From Burkholderiaceae bacterium 16 (GTDB lineage Bacteria; Pseudomonadota; Gammaproteobacteria; Burkholderiales; Burkholderiaceae): DNA of 64,000 nt. The position numbers were made by a program, and so were the translations under genes. The stretch covers positions 35,516-99,515 of the forward strand of contig JYOD01000088.1 of NCBI GenBank assembly GCA_000955785.1, in the 5' to 3' direction. This document shows, in pieces, positions 7,960-16,377 of this stretch (positions are counted from its first letter, which is position 1; each line of letters begins with the position of its first letter). Below the pieces are notes generated by a model that was given only the letters and a program-made list of their open reading frames with translations, did not search any database and was not told the origin of the DNA.

Positions 7960-9303
7960 TCAGGCGGCCACCGCCATGCGCCGCGCCTGGCCCGCGCGAT
8001 GGCGCCCGAACCGGAGCATGGTCGCGCCCGCGATCACGGCCGGGATCCCCACCAGGAGGAACAGGGCCGGCATCGTCAGGCCCAGCGACAGCATGGTGCC
8101 GCCACCGACCGATCCCACCACCGAGCCCATCCGGCCAACCCCATTGGCCCAGGCCACCCCGGTGGCGCGGCAATCGGTGGGATAGTAGGCCGCGGACAGC
8201 GCGTTGGCACCGACCTGCGAACCGGAAACGCAGAACCCGGCGGCGAACACCGCCAGGCCCGCCAGCCAGGGCGCGGCGGTCAGGCTGCCGATGGCCGCCA
8301 CAAAGATACCCGCCAGGGTATAGCTTGCCGCCAGCACGTAGTGCGGGTTGGCGCGATCCATCAGCCAGCCCAGCACGATGGCGCCGAGGGTGCCGCCCAC
8401 CTGGAACATCGTGGTAACCAGCGCCGCGGTCTTGAGCGAGACGCCGGTCGTGCGCAGCAGCGTGGGCAGCCAGCTGGAAAGCAGATAGATCACCAGCAGG
8501 CTCATGAAGAAAGTGAGCCACAGCAGCAAGGTGCCCCGCACCAGCTCAGGCTTGAACAGGTGGGCGGCCGGCGAGCCGGGCATGCGCTTGTCGGTGACCA
8601 CGATGCTGCCGGGCGCAATCGGCTCGTCCGGCGCGATCCGTTGCAGCGTAGCGGCAACCCGCTCCGGCTGCTTGCCGCTCATCACCAGGTACCGGACCGA
8701 CTCGGGCAGTTTCCACAGCAGGAATGGCAGCAACAACAAGGGCAGCACGCCGCCCAACAGCAGCACCGAGCGCCAGCCGTGTTCCTCGATCAGGTTCGCC
8801 GAGGCCAGGCCGCCCAGCGCCGAGCCGATGGTGAAGCCGCAGAACATGGTCGTCACCAGGAAGGAGCGCCGCTTGGCCGGGCAATACTCCGAGGTCAGCG
8901 TGATCGCGTTGGGCATGGCGCCGCCAAGGCCGAGGCCGGTCAGGAAGCGCAGCGCCACCAGGCCCCACAGCGAGCCGGAGAAGGCGGAAGCCAGGCTGGC
9001 GATGCCGAAGAACAGCACGCAGAAAACAAGGATGGTCTTGCGCCCGAAGCGGTCCGCCAGCGGGCCGAACAGGAAGGCGCCCGCCATCAGGCCGGTCAGG
9101 CCGGCGCCAAACAGCGGCGCGAGGTGCCCGGGCGTGAGCTGCCATTCGGCGCGGATCGCCGGCGCGATAAAGCCGATGGCGGCGGTATCGAAGCCGTCGA
9201 TGGCGACGATCAGGAAGCACAGTACGACGATGCCGACCTGAGACGCCGACAAGGGCTGGCGGTCGATGAACTCGGTGATACCGATGGATGGTTGGGTGGG
9301 CAC
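7960..9303 (-). CDS. mhbT: AAHS-family MFS transporter for 3-hydroxybenzoate/gentisate
   Basis: Proton-coupled uptake of an aromatic acid across the inner membrane (major facilitator superfamily, aromatic acid:H+ symporter branch). About 447 residues with 12 predicted helices. The first helix carries DGFDTAAIGFIAPAI, the acidic motif typical of AAHS carriers such as PcaK and BenK; loop 2-3 is GPLADRFGRK, and a second copy-like loop is GWLMDRANPH. GTG 9303 is chosen as the start because GAAGGAGA lies 6 bases upstream; an ATG at 9318 would add five residues but has no clear ribosome-binding site. It is the last gene of the gentisate operon, 113 bases after the hydroxylase, so 3-hydroxybenzoate is the likely substrate (inference from context). 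Confidence 0.88.
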   Translation of the reverse strand: MPTQPSIGITEFIDRQPLSASQVGIVVLCFLIVAIDGFDTAAIGFIAPAIRAEWQLTPGHLAPLFGAGLTGLMAGAFLFGPLADRFGRKTILVFCVLFFGIASLASAFSGSLWGLVALRFLTGLGLGGAMPNAITLTSEYCPAKRRSFLVTTMFCGFTIGSALGGLASANLIEEHGWRSVLLLGGVLPLLLLPFLLWKLPESVRYLVMSGKQPERVAATLQRIAPDEPIAPGSIVVTDKRMPGSPAAHLFKPELVRGTLLLWLTFFMSLLVIYLLSSWLPTLLRTTGVSLKTAALVTTMFQVGGTLGAIVLGWLMDRANPHYVLAASYTLAGIFVAAIGSLTAAPWLAGLAVFAAGFCVSGSQVGANALSAAYYPTDCRATGVAWANGVGRMGSVVGSVGGGTMLSLGLTMPALFLLVGIPAVIAGATMLRFGRHRAGQARRMAVAA

Positions 9304-9360
9304 GGCTGTCTCCTTCATTGTCTTTCGAGGCGGCCGATTTGCTGTCGGCTCGCCCTTGGT

Positions 9361-9409
9361 GGCCTTCCCGGCCTTCTCTGGCCTTCTCCGGCTTTCTCCG
9401 GCTTTCGTA
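9361..9409. repeat. five imperfect 10-bp repeats between hydroxylase and transporter genes
   Basis: Plus-strand units ggccttccc, ggccttctct, ggccttctcc, ggctttctcc and ggctttcgta follow each other without gaps. On the coding strand they form purine-rich GGAGAAGGCC-type units in the operon's last intergenic gap. Possibly slippage-derived; no stem-loop is obvious. Confidence 0.7.
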
Positions 9410-9416
9410 GCCGGCT

Positions 9417-10625
9417 CTACCGCGCCCCTCCCAGGCAGTCCTCGGCACGCCAGCCGTGCAGCCATTGCAGCGCGTCGTAGAACTGCTCCTGCGTCCGTCC
9501 CACCCACAGCGAATTGCGAACCAGCCGCTCCACGCCCTTGGCGTGGTAGAGCCGGCCCATCTCGCGGGCGGAGTACAGGACCCGTGCCGTGCGCGGGATG
9601 CGCACCTTCTCGTACAGCGCGAAGGCCGCCTCGAAGTCGCCGTCGCTGGCCTCGATGGCCGCGCCCAGCGTGACGGCATCCTCCAGCGCCTGGCAGGCGC
9701 CCTGCGCGAGGTACTGCGTCATCGGGTGCGCGGCGTCGCCCAGGATGGTGGCGCGGCCAAAGCTCCAGCGCTCGACCGGGTCGCGGTCCGCGGTGGCCCA
9801 GCGCCGCCAGGAGGTCGGCCGGTCCAGCATCTGGTGCGGACGGGCATGGATGCCTTCGAAGTACGACAGCACTTCCTCCTTGCTGCCATCGCGCACGCCC
9901 CACACTTCCTGCTCGCGGCTATGGAAGGTGACTACGAGGTTGTACTGCTCGCCCCCGCGTAGCGGGTAATGCACGAGATGGCAGTTGGGGCCGGCCCATA
10001 CCACCGGCGCGTTGATCCGCAGGTCGGCAGGCATGTCGGCCACGTCGACCACGGCGCGGTACACCACGTGCCCGGTCACGCGCGGCTCGTCGCCCAGCAA
10101 GGCCTGGCGCACCGCCGATTTCACGCCGTCGCAGCCAATCACCGCGTCGGCCTGGTGCCGCTCGCCGTGCTGGTCGATCACGGTGACGCCGCGCTCGTCC
10201 TGCTCCAGCGCGCACACCGTGGTCGCGGTGCGGAACTGGATCAGCGGGTGATCCTGCACGGCTTCCAGTATCGACAGGTGGATATCGGCGCGATGGATCA
10301 CGGCATAGGGATTGCCGAAGCGCTCGCGGTAACGCGCGCCCACGTCCACCTTGGCCACTTCGGAGGCATCGATGGCGTCCATCATCATCAGGTAGTCGGT
10401 AAAGACCGAACGCTTGCGCGCGGCTTCGCCCACGCCCAGCGCATCGAGCGCGGCAAAGGCGTTGGCGCCGAGCTGGATGCCGGCGCCGATTTCGCCGATT
10501 TTCTCCGCCTGCTCCAGCAATTCGACGCCGATGCCCTGCCGGGCCAGCGCCAGCGCGGCGGCCAGGCCGCCTATGCCGCCGCCCACGACGATCACCTTGC
10601 GGTCCGTGCTGCGAATGGTATTCAT
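9417..10625 (-). CDS. mhbM: 3-hydroxybenzoate 6-hydroxylase (FAD monooxygenase)
   Basis: Flavoprotein that hydroxylates 3-hydroxybenzoate to gentisate using NADH and O2, the entry step of this operon. The 402-residue product has the FAD/Rossmann motif GGGIGG at 15-20, the DG motif GCDGVKSAVR at about 164-173 and the second FAD motif GDAAHP at about 296-301: the class A flavoprotein hydroxylase layout at its usual length. ATG 10625 follows AAGGAGA by 6-7 bases; an upstream in-frame ATG at 10673 lacks support. It lies 57 bases after maleylpyruvate isomerase. Salicylate 5-hydroxylation is usually done by multi-component enzymes, so a single-component 3-hydroxybenzoate enzyme is the best reading; salicylate 1-hydroxylase is the main alternative but fits the gentisate genes poorly. 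Confidence 0.88.
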   Translation of the reverse strand: MNTIRSTDRKVIVVGGGIGGLAAALALARQGIGVELLEQAEKIGEIGAGIQLGANAFAALDALGVGEAARKRSVFTDYLMMMDAIDASEVAKVDVGARYRERFGNPYAVIHRADIHLSILEAVQDHPLIQFRTATTVCALEQDERGVTVIDQHGERHQADAVIGCDGVKSAVRQALLGDEPRVTGHVVYRAVVDVADMPADLRINAPVVWAGPNCHLVHYPLRGGEQYNLVVTFHSREQEVWGVRDGSKEEVLSYFEGIHARPHQMLDRPTSWRRWATADRDPVERWSFGRATILGDAAHPMTQYLAQGACQALEDAVTLGAAIEASDGDFEAAFALYEKVRIPRTARVLYSAREMGRLYHAKGVERLVRNSLWVGRTQEQFYDALQWLHGWRAEDCLGGAR

Positions 10626-10682
10626 GATGGTCTCCTTGGGTGCGCGCGCTGGGACAAAAACGCCCTGGGGCACCCCATTCGG

Positions 10683-11327
10683 TTAGCGCGCCGTGTAGTC
10701 CGGCTGCCGCTGAGGTTCTGCCTGCCGGAAGACCCGGTGCTCGCTGGCATGGCGGTACACCGCCATGGCCCGCTCGAAGCCGCTGGTATCGCAGCCCATG
10801 CGCTGCGCGTTGGCGATCTGCGGCACCAGGCAGCAGTCGGCCAGCGTGGGCGCCGCCCCGAAGCACCACGGGCCGCGCCCGTGCTGCGCGAGCAGCCGCT
10901 CCACCGCGCCAAGCCCTTCATCGACCCAGTGCCGGTACCAGGCGTCTTTCTGTTCCGGCGATACCCCGAGCGTGTCCTGCAGGTAACGCAGGATGCGCAT
11001 GTTGTTCACCGGATGGATGTCGCAGGCGATCACGTTGGCCAGTTCCAGCACCCGGGCGCGCAGTTCAGGCTCTCGCGGGATGAGTCGCGGCTCCGGGTGG
11101 TGAGCATCTAGATAGTCGATGATCGCCATCGACTGGCCGAGGTGGAAATCGCCGTCGACCAGCGCCGGCACCACGGCAGACGGGTTGATCGCGGCCACGT
11201 AATCCGCGGCGCGATGCTCGCCGACGCGGATATTGACCGGGTGGTAGTCGTAAGGTAGGCCCTTCAGGGCCAGCGCGATGCGCACGCGGTACGACGTGGA
11301 ACTGTTGAAGAAACTATAGATCTGCAC
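10683..11327 (-). CDS. nagL: maleylpyruvate isomerase (zeta-class GST)
   Basis: Glutathione-dependent cis-trans isomerase converting maleylpyruvate to fumarylpyruvate in the gentisate pathway. The 214-residue product begins MQIYSFFNSSTSYRVRIALAL; the SSTSYRVR signature at residues 9-16 provides the glutathione-activating serine and arginine of zeta-class enzymes. An N-terminal thioredoxin-like domain (1-80) precedes an all-helical domain (90-210). The family resemblance equally fits maleylacetoacetate isomerase (MaiA); the dioxygenase and fumarylpyruvate hydrolase neighbours decide for maleylpyruvate. GTG 11327 is used as the start, with GAGG upstream, because the fold begins there; the gene starts 23 bases after the hydrolase. 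Confidence 0.88.
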   Translation of the reverse strand: MQIYSFFNSSTSYRVRIALALKGLPYDYHPVNIRVGEHRAADYVAAINPSAVVPALVDGDFHLGQSMAIIDYLDAHHPEPRLIPREPELRARVLELANVIACDIHPVNNMRILRYLQDTLGVSPEQKDAWYRHWVDEGLGAVERLLAQHGRGPWCFGAAPTLADCCLVPQIANAQRMGCDTSGFERAMAVYRHASEHRVFRQAEPQRQPDYTAR

Positions 11328-11350
11328 AGCGCAGCCCTCGCAAAGATGTA

Positions 11351-12049
11351 TCAGGCCACCCGCACCGACAATTCGCCAAGGCGCTCCACACCGGCGACCA
11401 TCAGGTCGCCCGGCTTGACGGCCCCGACGCCTTCGGGCGTGCCGGTGTAGATCAGGTCGCCCGGTTCCAGGCGGAAGTACGTCGACAGATCGGCAACGGT
11501 CTCGGCCACCGACCAGATCAGGTGCGTTACGTCGCTGCGCTGCTTGTCGGCGCCATTGACGGCCAGCCAGATCGCGCCCTGCGCGAAATGCCCGGCGTCG
11601 CTGGCTGGATGGATCGGGCCGATCGGCGCCGAGGCGTCGAAGGCCTTGCCGATTTCCCAGGGGCGGCCCATCTCGCGCATCTTCATCTGCAGATCGCGGC
11701 GGGTCATGTCCAGGCCCACGGCATAGCCCCACACGTGTTCCAGCGCCTGTTCCAGCGGAATATCCGTGCCGCCCTTGCCGATGGCGACGACCAGTTCGGC
11801 TTCATAGTGGTAGTTGGCGGTCTGCGCCGGATAGGGCAGCGTCAGGGTCTCGCCATAAGCTACCGGAATCACCGCGTCGGCTGGCTTGCAGAAGAAGAAC
11901 GGCGGCTCGCGATCAGGATCGAAGCCCATCTCGCGGGCATGCGCCGCGTAGTTGCGGCCCACACAGTAGACGCGGCGCACGGGAAACTGGTCGCTGCTGC
12001 CCACGACCGGAATGGCCACGGTAGCGGGAGGAGTAATTACGAAAGACAT
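11351..12049 (-). CDS. nagK: fumarylpyruvate hydrolase (FAH family)
   Basis: Hydrolyses fumarylpyruvate to fumarate and pyruvate, the last step of the gentisate pathway. The 232-residue product is a single fumarylacetoacetase-type domain: VYCVGRNYAAHARE near 28-40, KPADAV near 55-60, metal-ligand glutamates in YHYEAELVVAIG (E83, E85) and the late GDLIYTGTPEGVGAVKPGD loop. The length matches NagK-type enzymes. ATG 12049 has GAGG about 6 bases upstream. It is second in the operon, 79 bases after the gentisate dioxygenase. Other FAH-family decarboxylases or hydratases share the fold, but the context is unambiguous. Confidence 0.9.
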   Translation of the reverse strand: MSFVITPPATVAIPVVGSSDQFPVRRVYCVGRNYAAHAREMGFDPDREPPFFFCKPADAVIPVAYGETLTLPYPAQTANYHYEAELVVAIGKGGTDIPLEQALEHVWGYAVGLDMTRRDLQMKMREMGRPWEIGKAFDASAPIGPIHPASDAGHFAQGAIWLAVNGADKQRSDVTHLIWSVAETVADLSTYFRLEPGDLIYTGTPEGVGAVKPGDLMVAGVERLGELSVRVA

Positions 12050-12128
12050 GGGAAACCTCACACGGAAAGAATGAATGAAGCCTTGCAGGGCGGGCACGCG
12101 CCGCGTTCCGCCCCCGGGCAAAAAAAGA

Positions 12129-13175
12129 TCAGGTGCGTTCTTCGCGCAGCAGGTTGAGCGCGGACAGCACCGGACGATCGGAATAGCTGAACAGCACCGT
12201 GTCCCCGACCGAAGCCAGTTGCACGGGCTGCCAGGACGGCACCACGAAGGTGTCGCGCGGCTCGAACTGGAACTGCGCTTCGCCGATGCGCACGGTGCCG
12301 CGCCCCTCCACCACCGAATAGACGGTGGCGTCGGTGCTGCGATAGGTCTTGCCCTGGAAACCGGCCGGCAGGTACTGCATGAAGGTCGCCATGGTCGGCA
12401 TCGGCCAGCCGCCGGTTGCCGGGTTCACGTAGCGCAGCTTCACGCCGTCCCAGGCATCGAGCTCGCCATTGCGGTAGAGCTGGTCCAGCGCCTCGCGGCT
12501 GCGGGCGTACGGGTAGCTGAAGATTGGTGAAGTGGGATCGGTGACGCGATGGCGCACCGGCAGCATGTTGTGGCCGAAGCGGGCAAAGCTGTCGCCCTCG
12601 GGACGCAGCACCGGCTGCGAGGCTTCGGGATAGTTTTCGGCAAACCCGGCGTCCAGGTGCTGCAGCAGCGGGATATCCAGCCCGTCGAGCCAGACTACCG
12701 GCTCGCCGCCGTCGGCCACGGCCGGGTTGCCGTGGTCGTGCCACGTCCACGATGGCGTGATGATGAAATCGCCTGGATGCATGGTGGTGCGCTCGCCGTT
12801 GACGGCGGTCCAGGCGCCGCGGCCTTCCACGATAAAGCGCAGCGCGGACTGCGTGTGGCGATGGCTGGGGGCGATCTCGCCGGGCAGGATCAGTTGCAGT
12901 CCGGCATAGAGGGTGGACGTGATGCTCGACTTGCCGGGCAGGCCGGGATTCTCCAGCACCAGCACGCGGCGCACTGCCTCTTCCGCGCTGATGACCTCGC
13001 CAGCCTGCATCACCAGCGGACGGATCTCGGCGTACTTCCAGATCGCCGGCTGCGCCTGCGGGCGCGGCTCGCGCGGCACCAGCGCGTGCAGCGATTCCCA
13101 CAGGGGGGCCAGATGGTTGCGGCCGATGCGGCCGTAGTACGCCGAGCGATCCGCGTTCTTGCTTGCGTCTGACAT
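12129..13175 (-). CDS. nagI: gentisate 1,2-dioxygenase
   Basis: Fe(II) cupin enzyme that opens the gentisate ring with O2 to give maleylpyruvate. The 348-residue product holds two cupin domains. In the first, H105 and H107 (SHRHTQSALRFIVEG) and H146 (TWHDHG) are the expected iron ligands, with PGDFIITPSWTWHDHGNP as the second cupin motif. The second cupin lacks the histidine set (TDATVYSVVEGRGTVRIGE), as usual for bicupins of this family. ATG 13175 follows CGGAGA. It is the first gene of the operon, transcribed away from a divergent LysR gene across a 155-base interval. Confidence 0.93.
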   Translation of the reverse strand: MSDASKNADRSAYYGRIGRNHLAPLWESLHALVPREPRPQAQPAIWKYAEIRPLVMQAGEVISAEEAVRRVLVLENPGLPGKSSITSTLYAGLQLILPGEIAPSHRHTQSALRFIVEGRGAWTAVNGERTTMHPGDFIITPSWTWHDHGNPAVADGGEPVVWLDGLDIPLLQHLDAGFAENYPEASQPVLRPEGDSFARFGHNMLPVRHRVTDPTSPIFSYPYARSREALDQLYRNGELDAWDGVKLRYVNPATGGWPMPTMATFMQYLPAGFQGKTYRSTDATVYSVVEGRGTVRIGEAQFQFEPRDTFVVPSWQPVQLASVGDTVLFSYSDRPVLSALNLLREERT

Positions 13176-13289
13176 GCTTGTCTCCGGGTCCATCGCCCTG
13201 CGGGGCGGGGAGCAGCCACTGCGGGCTGCGGGCTTCGATGGAAGATTTATACGCCCGGAGATATACCTTGTAAAATAACCAATTCCTCT

Positions 13290-13309
13290 TATCCATACCA
13301 ATATGGATA
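13290..13309. promoter_or_regulatory. inverted repeat, probable LysR-regulator site for the gentisate operon
   Basis: TATCCATA / TATGGATA, a perfect 8-bp dyad around CCAA, lies in the AT-rich gap between the gentisate operon and its divergent LysR gene, 22 bases before the LysR start and 115 bases before the dioxygenase start. That position suits autoregulation combined with activation. Binding is inferred. Confidence 0.6.
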
Positions 13310-13330
13310 TGGCTCAAAGGGAATACCCTG

Positions 13331-14275
13331 ATGGATTGGACCCAACGCCTCCGGTTGCGCAACTTGCAGATGCTGCTCAGCCTGGCCCAGACCGGCAATA
13401 TGAGCCAGACCGCCGTGGCGCTCAGCACCACGCAGCCGGCCCTGTCGAAATGGCTAAAGGAACTCGAAGACGACATCGGCCTGCCGCTGTTCGAGCGCCA
13501 CGCGCGCGGGCTGCGGCCAACGCCCTACGGAGAATCGATGATTGCGCACGCCAGGCGCATCGAGGCGCACCTGGATAGCGCCCGCGACGACATGCAGGCC
13601 ATGCGCGAAGGCGGCGCCGGCCTGGTCGTGATCGGCACCTCGGGCGCCTCTGCCGCCGATACCGTGCCACTTGCCGTCACCTCCCTGCTGCAGCGCCTGC
13701 CGAAAGCCCGGGTCCGGCTGGTGGAAAGCACGATGAACCTGCTGATGGCGCAACTGGCGCGGGGCGAGGCCGACATCGTGGTGGGGCGCTCCGCCCCGGA
13801 ACTGCAGGACGGGCAGATGCGCACCGAGGCGCTTTACATGGAGCCGATCCATTTCGTGACGCGCCCGCGCCACCCGCTGTTCGAGCTGGCCGAGCCCGCC
13901 TGGAGCGACCTGCGCGCCTACCGGTGGATCGTCTGGCCGCGCGGCACGCCCATCCGCAACACGCTGGAATCGGCGCTGAACGCGGCTGGCGAGAACATGC
14001 CCGGCGACTGCGTGGAGTCGAACTCGGTCATCCTCAACCTGACCTTGCTCAACCACAGCAATATGATCGGCGTGGCCTCGCACCGGACCGCGCGCCGCCT
14101 GGAACAGCTCGGCGCCCTGCGCATCCTGCCCTTGCGGCTTGCCGGCTTCGGCTCGGTGTCGATGTACTGGCGCGACGACGGCTTCGCCCGCACCGCCGTG
14201 AGCGCCGCGCTCGACGCCTTGCGGCGCGCGGCGGTCCGCTCCGTCGACGAACACCCCGGTGACGCGGGCAACTGA
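13331..14275 (+). CDS. LysR-family regulator of the gentisate operon
   Basis: LysR-type transcriptional regulator of 314 residues. The N-terminal winged helix-turn-helix (about 8-66) contains MSQTAVALSTTQPALSKWLKELEDDIGLPLFERH; the rest is a periplasmic-binding-protein-like effector domain. Placed divergently from the gentisate genes with a palindrome between them, it is most likely their activator, responding to an aromatic acid such as 3-hydroxybenzoate or gentisate (inference from context). AAAGGG precedes ATG 13331 at a rather long spacing. Its stop is 10 bases from that of the convergent ABC-F gene. Confidence 0.88.
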   Translation: MDWTQRLRLRNLQMLLSLAQTGNMSQTAVALSTTQPALSKWLKELEDDIGLPLFERHARGLRPTPYGESMIAHARRIEAHLDSARDDMQAMREGGAGLVVIGTSGASAADTVPLAVTSLLQRLPKARVRLVESTMNLLMAQLARGEADIVVGRSAPELQDGQMRTEALYMEPIHFVTRPRHPLFELAEPAWSDLRAYRWIVWPRGTPIRNTLESALNAAGENMPGDCVESNSVILNLTLLNHSNMIGVASHRTARRLEQLGALRILPLRLAGFGSVSMYWRDDGFARTAVSAALDALRRAAVRSVDEHPGDAGN

Positions 14276-14285
14276 CGTCGGCGCC

Positions 14286-15986
14286 TCAGCGGCAAGGCAC
14301 CAGCCGCCATTCCCCGCCGTGCCAGGCCAACCGATGTGTCAGCCGTAGCGCATCGAGAAAGCGCTGGTCGTGCGACACCACCAGGATGGCGCCCGGATAG
14401 GCGCTCAAGGCCTGTTCCAGCGCGCGCACCGAATCGATGTCGAGGTGGTTGGTCGGCTCGTCGAGCAGTAGCAACCGGGCCGGACTCCCCGCCCACAACG
14501 CGCACGCAAGCGCCGCCTTCAGGCGTTCCCCGCCACTCAACGCACCCGATGGCTGCCGCACCAGCCCGGCGCCAAGGCCGAGCAAGGACAGGTGACTGCG
14601 CAGCACGCCCTCCGGCAAGGGACTGTCCAGCTCCCGCAGCCGCTCCAGCACCGACTGGCCAGGCGGCAGCAGCGAAGCCGCGTGCTGGTCGAGCCAGGCG
14701 CTGGGGACACCTGTCGTGCAACTGCCGGAAACGGGCGCGCGCATACCGGCCAGCATGTTCAGCAGCGTCGTCTTGCCGCTGCCATTCGGGCCGGTGACAG
14801 CTACCCGCACCGGCCCCGACAACGTCAGGCTGAGCGGGTGTGCGCCAGCCGGGAACGGCGCGACGGCGTTGTCCAGGTGCACCACGCGCTTGCCGGCGGC
14901 AACCACCGCGCCCGGCAGCATCAGTGCCACCGGCGGGCCTGGTTCGGCGCGCTGCGCGGCTTGCATGACGGCCTCGTCCAGCGTCGCGCGGGCTTCGTGC
15001 TGGCGCCGCTGTTCGCGGCCGGAATATGCCTGCGCGCCGTCCTTGAGCCGGCTGAGGTAGATGCCGGGCAGGTTGGCCGTCTTGCCCGCGCGGTCGTTGC
15101 CGGCGGCGCGGCGCTGGTGGGCATCGTGCTGGCGCCGCAGGTCGCGTAAGGCCGAGCTCCTGCTGGCGCGCGCATGGTCAAGCGCGGCCTGCGCGGCGGC
15201 GGCTTCGGCATCCCGTTGCGCCGCGTACAGCGTGTAGTTGCCGCCGTAGTGCCGCAAGCCCTCCGGCGTCAGCGCCACGATGTGCGTCATCTCTTCCAGC
15301 AATTCGCGGTCGTGGCTGACCACCACCAGGCCGCCGCGCCATTGCCGCAACTGCTCGCGCAGCCAATGCCGGGCGACAAGATCGGGGTGGTTGCTGGGTT
15401 CGTCCAGCACGAGGCCATCGGCACCGGAAAGAAAAGCGCCGACCAGCGCCACGCGGGTGAGTTCGCCGCCGCTGAGGCTGCTGGCAGGCCGCTCCGGCTC
15501 CAGGTGGCCCAGGCCGGCTGCCTCGCAGGCCAGCCGCAGCTTGTCGCGCAGATCCCAGCGTCCCTCCAGCAGATCGAAGTCCGGCCCACCGGCCTCGCCG
15601 CGCTCAAGCCGCGCGAGCGCATCGAAGGCCGGCGTCAGGCCGGCCACGTCCGCCAGCGTTGCGCCGTCGGCCGGTCTGGCGTCTTGCGGCACATAGCCCA
15701 CCGTGCCGCTGCGGACCACGCGCCCGGCGTCCGGCGCGACAAGGCCCGCCATCACTTTTGCCAGCACGCTCTTGCCGGTGCCGTTGCGCCCCACCAGGCC
15801 GATGTGCCCGGCATGGAAGGTGTCGCTGAGGTCGTCCAGCAGGACCCGCCCGTCGGGCAGCGCCACGGTGACATGGCGCAGCGACAGCGAGAACGCCTGG
15901 GATGAGTTCGAATTGAAACCAGTGGGGAAACCGCCGGACGGCGGCGCGCAGAATACCGCGAACGGCATCGATGTGAAGTCAGCCAT
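14286..15986 (-). CDS. ABC-F family ATPase
   Basis: Cytosolic protein with two fused ABC nucleotide-binding domains and no membrane segments, the ABC-F layout; members act on the ribosome, some protecting it from antibiotics. The 566-residue product has Walker A GRNGTGKS near 67-74 and GPNGSGKT in the second half, signatures SSLSGGE and GALSGGE, and Walker B LVLDEPSNHPDL and LLLDEPTNHLDI. The first Walker B deviates from the usual DEPTNHLD (S and P replace T and L). A charged linker (about 270-330) joins the domains. ATG 15986 has GGAG 7 bases upstream. The short type resembles Uup/YheS-like proteins rather than Ettx resistance factors; the specific role is unknown. Confidence 0.88.
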   Translation of the reverse strand: MADFTSMPFAVFCAPPSGGFPTGFNSNSSQAFSLSLRHVTVALPDGRVLLDDLSDTFHAGHIGLVGRNGTGKSVLAKVMAGLVAPDAGRVVRSGTVGYVPQDARPADGATLADVAGLTPAFDALARLERGEAGGPDFDLLEGRWDLRDKLRLACEAAGLGHLEPERPASSLSGGELTRVALVGAFLSGADGLVLDEPSNHPDLVARHWLREQLRQWRGGLVVVSHDRELLEEMTHIVALTPEGLRHYGGNYTLYAAQRDAEAAAAQAALDHARASRSSALRDLRRQHDAHQRRAAGNDRAGKTANLPGIYLSRLKDGAQAYSGREQRRQHEARATLDEAVMQAAQRAEPGPPVALMLPGAVVAAGKRVVHLDNAVAPFPAGAHPLSLTLSGPVRVAVTGPNGSGKTTLLNMLAGMRAPVSGSCTTGVPSAWLDQHAASLLPPGQSVLERLRELDSPLPEGVLRSHLSLLGLGAGLVRQPSGALSGGERLKAALACALWAGSPARLLLLDEPTNHLDIDSVRALEQALSAYPGAILVVSHDQRFLDALRLTHRLAWHGGEWRLVPCR

Positions 15987-16001
15987 GCAAGCTCCAGGCA
16001 A

Positions 16002-16377
16002 TACGGATAACGCGTCCGGAACCCGAGGGCCTCGACAGGCGCGACCAGTCTTGAAGTGGGCTTACAGGATCATTTGGCGTTGACTCCGGTGATGATGGGG
16101 GATGTGACCGGTCAGGCCCTGGCCGAGTTCCCTCGTCCTGCGCCAGCTAGTTCCGGACAAGGTAAAGCCTTCTACTTTTACAGCACTTTTCAGCCTGGAT
16201 AACACAGGGCACCTGGCAGGCTGGCCCGGCAAGCCGCCGCATTCCTGCCTTTGCCGGATTTGCATGCCGCAGACGCTTCCCTCGCCCACCCTTTCGTGCA
16301 CAACAATGCGCCATTGCACTTGCTTGTCATGACAAGCATTCACGCCCACTGTGGAGGTGAACAAGCAGGAGTCAACC
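16002..16377. other. intergenic region with an 18-bp perfect palindrome
   Basis: About 375 bases between divergent genes. Its main feature is TGCTTGTCATGACAAGCA at 16321-16338, a perfect palindrome 40 bases before the start of the next gene, probably an operator. The rest, including the ABC-F promoter, shows nothing I can name. Confidence 0.6.
16321..16338. promoter_or_regulatory. 18-bp perfect palindrome, candidate operator
   Basis: TGCTTGTCATGACAAGCA reads the same on both strands. It lies 40 bases upstream of the 16378 gene and would cover its promoter region. No regulator gene with an obvious link to it is present; hipB recognises a different sequence upstream of its own gene. Confidence 0.6.

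Noticed and set aside
7930..9480. A 516-codon plus-strand frame opposite the AAHS transporter
   Set aside because: It is rich in Q, R, H, A and G, shows no domain, and mirrors a well-defined MFS gene; long antisense frames are expected in GC-rich DNA.
9318..9903. N-terminal extension of the transporter frame to a 647-residue protein
   Set aside because: The extension overlaps the hydroxylase gene in another frame and lacks MFS features; the protein starts at 9303 or 9318.
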